Shown here: piece after piece, positions 1-5,131 of the stretch
Position numbering within the stretch: the stretch's first letter is position 1
How the letters are laid out: each line of letters starts with the position of its first letter
DNA from: Acidobacteriota bacterium
Lineage (GTDB): Bacteria > Acidobacteriota > Terriglobia > Acidiferrales > UBA7541
Assembly (NCBI GenBank): GCA_003131985.1
Contig: PKWH01000065.1
Location: 1 to 5,131 of the forward strand
Direction of reading: 5' to 3'
Length of the DNA stretch: 5,131 nt
Translations under genes and position numbers: made by a program
Notes under the pieces: generated by a model
What the model saw: the letters and a program-made list of their open reading frames with translations, nothing else
What the model was told of the DNA's origin: nothing
Database searches by the model: none

Positions 1-43
1 TGATGATGCCGCGCGTCCAAACGGTGAGTTCCGTGTAACTCAT
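1..43 (-). CDS. Start of an unidentified downstream gene (partial)
   Basis: An ATG at 43-41 on the minus strand opens a reading frame that stays open to the window edge and reads MSYTELTVWTRGII. A GAGG ribosome binding site (53-50) lies 6 bases upstream, which is good spacing and the main support for a real start. The gene is in the same direction as the Cdc48-like ATPase and begins 73 bases after its stop, so it may be the next member of that transcription unit. Fourteen residues are too few to assign a family, and I do not recognise the sequence. The open frame could also be chance. Confidence 0.5.
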   Translation of the reverse strand, partial: MSYTELTVWTRGII

Positions 44-49
44 GTTCAA

Positions 50-53
50 CCTC
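50..53 (-). promoter_or_regulatory. Ribosome binding site of the downstream partial gene
   Basis: GAGG on the minus strand, 6 bases before the ATG at 43. It is the main reason for believing that a gene begins there. Confidence 0.45.
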
Positions 54-67
54 GTCGTCCAGTAGAT

Positions 68-92
68 GCGTCAGGACAAAAATTCCTGGCGC
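68..92 (-). other. Inverted repeat between the ATPase gene and the next gene
   Basis: Plus-strand arms gcgtcagga (68-76) and tcctggcgc (84-92) pair over 9 positions with one non-Watson-Crick pair (71/89) around a 7-base loop (77-83). In the minus-strand transcript this follows the ATPase stop by about 25 bases. The A/T-rich tract is in the loop and no U-run follows the stem, so it does not look like a standard intrinsic terminator. A shorter 5-bp stem (100-104/109-113) lies between it and the stop codon. It could stabilise or pause the transcript, or be chance. Confidence 0.3.
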
Positions 93-116
93 TATTGCTC
101 AGCGGCTTCGCTGTTT

Positions 117-2267
117 TCAATTGCTCGCACTGCCCCGATCGGACTCAAGCACGGCCAGAAAATCGCTGCGCAACACCGTAAAAGGCGCGACGCGATTGCC
201 GTCCTGAAATTCTACGATTGCTAATAGCGTTGCTTTCTTGCACAGGCTCTCGATATCGGCGCCGGTGAGCCCTTCCATGCGACCGGCGAAGTCGTCGAAA
301 TCGACATCGGGCGCGAGCGGCACACGTCGACAGCAAAGCCGCATGATCGCCGCGCGATCCGCAGCGTCCGGTTTTGCGAACGGGATTTTATAGTCGAAGC
401 GCCCGCTTCGCAACAGGGCGGGCTCAATCCGTTCCGGGCGATTGGTGGCGGCCAGCAAGATCACGCCTTTCACGTCGCGCAAATTGTCGATCTCGCGCAG
501 AAGCTGGCTGAGAATTCTTTGGTAGACATCAGTTCCGAATTGATCGGCGCCAAACTTCGGCGCGAGAGCGTCAATCGTGTCGAAAAACAGGATGCACGGT
601 GCTGCCCGTCGAGCTTTCTTGAAGACTTCGCGCAGCGCCCTCTCCGATTCGCCCAACCACTTCGAGTACAGTTGCGGGCCGTCAATGGCGATCAGCGGAA
701 CCTGCTTTTCACCCGAGAGCGCTCGCACCATGGCGGTTTTTCCAGTACCGGATGGTCCGGCCAGCAGGATGCCTCGCGGCGGCGCCAGTCCAACCTGCTC
801 GTAAATTCCGTCGTGCATGTGAGAATTCTCGATTACGGCATCGAGCAACCGTTTCGCCTCGTTGAGACCTCCGAGGGATGCGAAGGTCGACGTGCTTTTC
901 TCAATAAAGAATTCGCGAGTCGCGCTGGGCTCGACTTCCTTCAAGCCGGCGAGAAAATCGTCGCGCGTAACCTGGAGCGTCCCCAGTTCAGCAGATGCGG
1001 CGTCGGTGTCGAGCGGAAAGGACGAGAGGAACCCGCGCAGGGCGATCATCCCAACTTCCTGTCCCAACGCTTCGAGATCGGCGCCAACGAAGCCGTGGGA
1101 ATGTTCGGCGATTTCTTTCAGGTCAACGTCGGGCGCAAGGGGCATCGCGCGCGTATGGATCTTCAGGATTTGCAGCCGCGCTTGCGTGTTCGGAACGCCG
1201 ATTTCTATTTCTCGATCGAAGCGGCCGGGGCGCCGCAGCGCCGGGTCAAGGACCTCGGGGATGTTGGTGGCGCCGATGACGATGACTTGGCCGCGCGCCA
1301 CAAACCCATCCATCAAGCTGAGAAGCTGGGCCACGACGCGCTTTTCGACCTCGCCGGAAACCTCGGCGCGTTTGGGAGCCACGGCATCGATTTCGTCGAT
1401 GAATAGGATTGCAGGCGCGCGGCGCGCAGCTTCTTCGAAAACCTCGCGGAGCTTGGCCTCGCTCTCGCCGTAAAATTTCCGCATGATTTCAGGGCCGTTG
1501 AGGTGAATAAAATGCACGCGGCTTTCGGCCGCTACGGCGCGAGCGAGCAGGGTCTTGCCCGTCCCTGGCGGACCGTACAACAGAACGCCTTTCGGCGCGA
1601 GAATCCCCAAGCGCTCGAAGACGCGCGGGTATTTGAGAGGCAGCTCGACAATTTCACGCACGCGCGCTACTTCGCGCTCGAGTCCGCCGATATCTTCGTA
1701 AGATACCGCCGGAGCGCGGGCTGCGGTCTGCTCGCCTTCCACGACGCGGAGATCGGTGCGTTTTCCGATCACGACGGTTCCGGAGGGAATCGTGCGCACA
1801 ACCTGGAAGTTCACAGCCTTTGCAAACGTCGGCACACGCACGACGCAGCCGGCGACGACTGGAACGCCGACGAGATCCTCGAGCATGCGGTCGGGTGCGA
1901 TGGTGGCTGGCGCTGCGCCCACCCACAACGGCGACAGGCGGACGGCTACTGCCTGTTCGTGTTCGATCGGCGTCACCGTCACTTGCTCTTGCAACCCCGC
2001 GCTACAGTTGCTGCGGCAAGTTCCGTCGATCTGGACCATTCCTTCGAATCCATCGTCCGACAGCTCGGCGCGTCCGACCCCTATAGTGCCGCCCGTGATC
2101 TTCAGCACGTCGCCTGCTCGGGCGCCGATGCGTAGCATGTCGGCCGGCGCCAGCCGCGCAATAGCGTGGCCGATGTCCTCAACACGCGCCTCCGCAACGC
2201 GCAGTGTCAGGGTTGCCGTGGGCGAAGATTGGGCGATTTCCTTCAAACTGAAACTCTCCCCGATCAA
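117..2267 (-). CDS. Cdc48/VAT-type AAA+ ATPase with two ATPase domains
   Basis: A 716-residue protein with the full Cdc48/p97/VAT plan, close in length to archaeal VAT. Residues about 18-105 are a double-psi barrel N-domain (IDG...R.N motif near 80-87), and about 120-180 are the second N-subdomain. D1 has Walker A GPPGTGKT (232-239), pore loop KFYGESE (264-270), Walker B ILFIDEID (287-294), sensor Asn335 and arginine fingers Arg346/Arg349. D2 has Walker A GPSGTGKT (504-511), pore loop KWLGESE (536-542), sensor Asn609 and Arg620/Arg623, but its Walker B reads ILFFDTID (559-566), so the catalytic Glu is Thr564. Cdc48 proteins are ATP-driven hexameric unfoldases that thread substrates through a central pore. 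Here D1 looks competent, while D2 may bind ATP but hydrolyse it poorly. The C-terminus (GSASN) lacks the HbYX tail used for proteasome docking. The gene starts on TTG overlapping the regulator's stop by 4 bases. A second TTG at codon 8 (2246) has a better ribosome binding site. No signal peptide or membrane segment is visible, so it is probably cytosolic. The substrate is unknown. Confidence 0.95.
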   Translation of the reverse strand: MIGESFSLKEIAQSSPTATLTLRVAEARVEDIGHAIARLAPADMLRIGARAGDVLKITGGTIGVGRAELSDDGFEGMVQIDGTCRSNCSAGLQEQVTVTPIEHEQAVAVRLSPLWVGAAPATIAPDRMLEDLVGVPVVAGCVVRVPTFAKAVNFQVVRTIPSGTVVIGKRTDLRVVEGEQTAARAPAVSYEDIGGLEREVARVREIVELPLKYPRVFERLGILAPKGVLLYGPPGTGKTLLARAVAAESRVHFIHLNGPEIMRKFYGESEAKLREVFEEAARRAPAILFIDEIDAVAPKRAEVSGEVEKRVVAQLLSLMDGFVARGQVIVIGATNIPEVLDPALRRPGRFDREIEIGVPNTQARLQILKIHTRAMPLAPDVDLKEIAEHSHGFVGADLEALGQEVGMIALRGFLSSFPLDTDAASAELGTLQVTRDDFLAGLKEVEPSATREFFIEKSTSTFASLGGLNEAKRLLDAVIENSHMHDGIYEQVGLAPPRGILLAGPSGTGKTAMVRALSGEKQVPLIAIDGPQLYSKWLGESERALREVFKKARRAAPCILFFDTIDALAPKFGADQFGTDVYQRILSQLLREIDNLRDVKGVILLAATNRPERIEPALLRSGRFDYKIPFAKPDAADRAAIMRLCCRRVPLAPDVDFDDFAGRMEGLTGADIESLCKKATLLAIVEFQDGNRVAPFTVLRSDFLAVLESDRGSASN
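2254..2261 (-). promoter_or_regulatory. Possible ribosome binding site favouring a TTG start at 2246
   Basis: The minus strand reads GGGGAGAG here, 7 bases before an in-frame TTG (2246-2244, codon 8 of the longer form). The TTG at 2267 has only a weak AAAG-like stretch upstream, but it sits in a stop-start overlap with the regulator and may rely on re-initiation. If this site decides the start, the ATPase is 709 residues and loses nothing of its N-domain, whose conserved sequence begins near residue 18. Confidence 0.4.
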
Positions 2268-2974
2268 AACTTTGTGTTAAGCACGATCTCTTCGACGTCT
2301 TCAATGTGCCGCCGCATCGCAGACTTTGCCGCTTCGGCATCGTGCCGCTTGATGGCGGCCAGGATCCGCCGATGTCCGGCGAGCGACTTTTGCGCTCGTC
2401 CTTCCACTTGCAAAGAGTGTTCGCGGGTATCGCGCAGCAGGTCCATCAGAGTGTCGATCACTTTCAGCACCACGCTGTTACCGGAAGCAAGAGCTATGGT
2501 GTAGTGAAATTCCGCGTCCTCGGCGATAGCGGCATCGCCGCGATTCTGCGTTTCCTCTTGCCGCTGCAGAATATCTTCCATCTCGGAAATTTCTTCGGCG
2601 GAAGCGTTGGCGGCGGCGCGCGCGGCCAGCGGCGGTTCGAGCATCTTGCGGAAATCCAGAAGTTCGGTTACTAGGCCCTGCCGGCGCTTCAGCGCGTTAG
2701 CAAAAGGATTAACCGGTGATTCAGACGATCGTTCGCGAACGATGGTCCCGGCGCCTTGACGTGGTTCAACCAAGCCCAGCAGCTCCAGGCCTCGAATCGC
2801 GTCGCGAATGGAACTACGGCTTACTTGAAGCAATTCCGCCAGTTCGCGTTCCGATGGGAGTTTATCCCCGGGCTTCAATTTTTTAAGAATCAGACGTTCG
2901 ATCTGCTTGGCGACTTCTTCGTAGACCTTGTTTCTACGGACAACCTCGAAGTCGGATTTGACCGGTGCAGGCAT
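2264..2974 (-). CDS. FadR/GlcC-subfamily GntR transcriptional regulator
   Basis: A 236-residue protein of typical FadR-subfamily length. Residues about 16-82 form the GntR winged helix: the KPGDKLPSERELAELL stretch (34-49), the recognition-helix region VSRSSIRDAIRGLELLG (51-67), and the wing Gly-rich PRQGAGTIV (71-79). Residues about 104-230 form the all-helical FCD effector domain. Asp153, His157, His201 and His223 fall where this family binds a metal ion that helps hold carboxylate ligands. Known relatives (GlcC, LldR, PdhR, FadR) sense glycolate, lactate, pyruvate or acyl-CoA, so a small carboxylate effector is likely here but unproven. The ATG at 2974 is the only sensible start, since the DNA-binding domain follows closely. 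No clear Shine-Dalgarno is visible. A palindrome 8-26 bases upstream of the start suggests autoregulation. The stop (TGA, 2266-2264) overlaps the ATPase start, so the two are very probably co-transcribed and translationally coupled. Confidence 0.93.
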   Translation of the reverse strand: MPAPVKSDFEVVRRNKVYEEVAKQIERLILKKLKPGDKLPSERELAELLQVSRSSIRDAIRGLELLGLVEPRQGAGTIVRERSSESPVNPFANALKRRQGLVTELLDFRKMLEPPLAARAAANASAEEISEMEDILQRQEETQNRGDAAIAEDAEFHYTIALASGNSVVLKVIDTLMDLLRDTREHSLQVEGRAQKSLAGHRRILAAIKRHDAEAAKSAMRRHIEDVEEIVLNTKF

Positions 2975-2981
2975 AAGAAAG

Positions 2982-3000
2982 TGGTCCGATAAGTGGACCA
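2982..3000. promoter_or_regulatory. Candidate GntR operator palindrome
   Basis: TGGTCCGATAAGTGGACCA has perfect 6-base arms (TGGTCC at 2982-2987, GGACCA at 2995-3000) around a 7-base centre. The TGGT...ACCA ends resemble sites of FadR-type regulators such as FadR and PdhR, although their spacers are shorter. The same stretch can be read as a direct repeat, AAGTGG-TCC and AAGTGG-ACC, 12 bases apart (2979 and 2991). It lies just downstream of the predicted transcription start and just upstream of the regulator's ATG, a position suited to autorepression. Confidence 0.6.
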
Positions 3001-3013
3001 GCTGACGAAAGGC

Positions 3014-3043
3014 AGTATACCCCGGCTGTCAAGTCCCTAGCAA
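3014..3043 (-). promoter_or_regulatory. Candidate promoter for the regulator-ATPase unit
   Basis: On the minus strand, TTGCTA (3043-3038, 4/6 match to the sigma-70 -35 box) and TATACT (3019-3014, 5/6 match to -10) are separated by 18 bases. This predicts a transcription start near 3007, with the operator palindrome covering roughly +8 to +26. A perfect TTGACA also occurs at 3032-3027, but it is only 7 bases from TATACT and has no suitable -10 box at 16-18 bases, so I do not use it. The assignment is by eye only. Confidence 0.45.
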
Positions 3044-3054
3044 ATACTTTTGCT
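3039..3054. repeat. Inverted repeat overlapping the -35 region
   Basis: AGCAAA-TACT-TTTGCT has perfect 6-base arms (3039-3044, 3049-3054) and a 4-base centre. It overlaps most of the putative -35 box. It is too A/T-rich and lacks a following U-run, so it is not a convincing terminator. It could be a second regulator-binding site or chance. Confidence 0.35.
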
Positions 3055-3084
3055 TAGCCTATGCAGAGGGGAAAGGCTGTTTGC

Positions 3085-3105
3085 GGCGCTAGGTCCGTCA
3101 GCACC
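3085..3105 (-). terminator. Weak hairpin just after the reductase stop
   Basis: In the minus-strand RNA, GGUGCU (3105-3100) pairs with AGCGCC (3090-3085), a 6-bp stem with one G-U pair and a 9-base loop, starting 3 bases after the reductase stop codon. The downstream sequence has no U-run (GCAAACAGCC follows), so it is at best a weak or factor-dependent terminator. Read-through from the ligase-reductase unit into the regulator therefore cannot be excluded. Confidence 0.2.
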
Positions 3106-3107
3106 TC

Positions 3108-4091
3108 TCACCTTGGTTTCTGCGAAGTGACACTTTGCGCCAACAGCTTCGTGCAGCTGTACACTGTCCGCGTGTAGGGCATGGCGAGACCTACGCGCTC
3201 GCCCAACTCCACGACCGCCCCCACCAGCGCTTCCAGTTCCAACGGTCGGCCCGCTTCGAGATCTTGCAGCATGGAAGTCTTGTGCTCGCCAACCTTTTCC
3301 GCGCCTGCCATTCGCTGATCGATGGAAACAGGCAGCTCCATGCCCAATTTATTGGAGAGCGCTTCCACTTCCTGCATGATGTTGCGAATTACTGAAGAAA
3401 CTCCCGGATCGCGGAGCATCTGAACCAGCGTGGCGCGCGTGAGCGCACTGACGGGGTTCAAGGAAGCGTTACCTAGGACCTTTACCCAAATCTCGGGGCG
3501 AATACGAGTGGTAACTGGGCAGCGCAAGCCGGAGGCGATGAGCGCCTCTGCAATTTGGCGGCAGCGATCGGAACGCGAACCGTTTGGCTCGCCCAGAGAA
3601 ATGCGGTTGCCCTCGATGTGTTGAATCACACCGGGCGAGGAAATCTCGGTCGAAAAGTAAACGATCGATCCGAGCACTCGATGCGGTTCGATAGCCGAAG
3701 AAATCACTCCGCCTGGATCGATCCGCTCCAGGCGCAATCCTTCCAGTTCGCCGCCGAAACCCTGGAAGTACCACCAAGGGATTCCGTTTTGCGTGCTGAC
3801 AACAGCGGTCTCTGGCCCCAGCACCAGCTTCAGTTGAGGCGCAAGTTGCGGCAAGCCGTGTGCCTTCACCCCAAGAAAAACAACGTCTACCGGCCCCACT
3901 TCTTCAAGGGAGCTGGCCATCGTGGGCCGTGCCACAAAATCCCCGTCACTGCTTCTTACCTGCACCCCATGCTCCTGCATCGCACGAAGATGCGGCCCGC
4001 GCGCGAAGAGCGTGACATCGAAACCTGCGTGCGCCATGCGCGCGCCGATGTAGGCACCGATTGCGCCGGCCCCCGCGATCAGGAATCGCAT
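3108..4091 (-). CDS. PanE/ApbA-family NADP-dependent reductase; possible oxalyl-CoA reductase
   Basis: A 327-residue protein, slightly longer than E. coli ketopantoate reductase (about 303). Residues 1-30 are a Rossmann start with GAGAIG (7-12), followed by Lys76 in GVKAHGL and QNG at 101-103. The C-terminal helical domain carries the PanE catalytic and substrate set: Lys204, Asn208 and Asn212 in WVKVLGNASLNP, then Ser273 and Glu285, which keep the 12-residue spacing seen in E. coli PanE. An insert-like stretch after NGIPWWYF (102-109) marks a subgroup distinct from E. coli PanE. The family reduces 2-oxo acids such as ketopantoate with NADPH. One member, PanE2 of Methylobacterium extorquens, is reported to reduce oxalyl-CoA to glyoxylate. 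The gene starts 2 bases after the upstream ligase stop, with a GGCGGA ribosome binding site (4106-4101) inside the ligase gene. That tight pairing with an oxalyl-CoA-synthetase-like ligase is why I favour an oxalyl-CoA role over pantothenate synthesis. The family is certain and the substrate is inferred. Confidence 0.93.
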   Translation of the reverse strand: MRFLIAGAGAIGAYIGARMAHAGFDVTLFARGPHLRAMQEHGVQVRSSDGDFVARPTMASSLEEVGPVDVVFLGVKAHGLPQLAPQLKLVLGPETAVVSTQNGIPWWYFQGFGGELEGLRLERIDPGGVISSAIEPHRVLGSIVYFSTEISSPGVIQHIEGNRISLGEPNGSRSDRCRQIAEALIASGLRCPVTTRIRPEIWVKVLGNASLNPVSALTRATLVQMLRDPGVSSVIRNIMQEVEALSNKLGMELPVSIDQRMAGAEKVGEHKTSMLQDLEAGRPLELEALVGAVVELGERVGLAMPYTRTVYSCTKLLAQSVTSQKPR

Positions 4092-4093
4092 AG

Positions 4094-5131
<1,038 letters not shown>

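Noticed and set aside
519..1406. Long plus-strand open frame (295 codons) opposite the ATPase gene
   Set aside because: It lies antisense to the D1/D2 region of a clear Cdc48-type coding sequence; the translation has no recognisable domain and is Arg/Gly-rich. Open antisense frames are common in GC-rich genes.
1503..2135. Plus-strand open frame (210 codons) opposite the ATPase N-domain and start of D1
   Set aside because: Same reasoning: antisense to a confidently assigned gene, low-complexity translation, no ribosome binding site that stands out.
3027..3032. Perfect TTGACA as a -35 box
   Set aside because: It is only 7 bases from the TATACT box and no -10-like sequence lies 16-18 bases downstream, so it does not form a promoter by itself.
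3710..3734. Perfect 8-base inverted repeat (CGCCTGGA / TCCAGGCG, 9-base loop) inside the reductase gene
   Set aside because: About one such gapped repeat is expected by chance in a window this size, it is inside conserved coding sequence, and no U-run follows.

Overview
The window (5131 bases, moderately GC-rich by eye) is densely coding bacterial DNA. Every supportable gene lies on the minus strand, so transcription runs from right to left. A two-ATPase-domain Cdc48/VAT-type protein in a bacterial gene set, beside a FadR-type GntR regulator and a soil-type carboxylate-CoA ligase/PanE pair, would fit Acidobacteriota or a similar soil phylum. That is a low-confidence inference, because nothing in the window is taxonomically diagnostic.

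In transcription order: (1) 5131-4094 holds most of an AMP-forming CoA ligase whose N-terminus lies beyond the window. Its motifs resemble oxalyl-CoA synthetases (plant AAE3, yeast Pcs60). (2) 4091-3108, only 2 bases downstream, is a PanE/ApbA-family reductase with all the usual catalytic residues. (3) 3107-2975 is a 133-base regulatory gap with a candidate promoter, a near-perfect 19-base operator-like palindrome just ahead of the regulator's start codon, a second inverted repeat over the putative -35 box, and a weak hairpin just after the reductase stop. (4) 2974-2264 is a FadR/GlcC-subfamily GntR regulator. (5) 2267-117 is a 716-residue Cdc48-like AAA+ ATPase that starts on TTG inside the regulator's stop region (TTGA overlap). 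(6) At 43-1 a further gene appears to begin, with a good ribosome binding site, and runs off the left edge.

The most attractive reading is metabolic. The ligase would make oxalyl-CoA from oxalate, and the PanE-like enzyme would reduce it to glyoxylate, as reported for PanE2 of Methylobacterium extorquens. Here activation would be ATP-dependent rather than by CoA transfer. The adjacent FadR-type regulator could sense a small carboxylate of this pathway. The regulator is translationally coupled to a Cdc48-like unfoldase whose second ATPase domain has lost its Walker B glutamate (Asp-Thr instead of Asp-Glu). That coupling is unexplained and is the oddest feature of the window. No RNA gene, mobile element or CRISPR array was seen.
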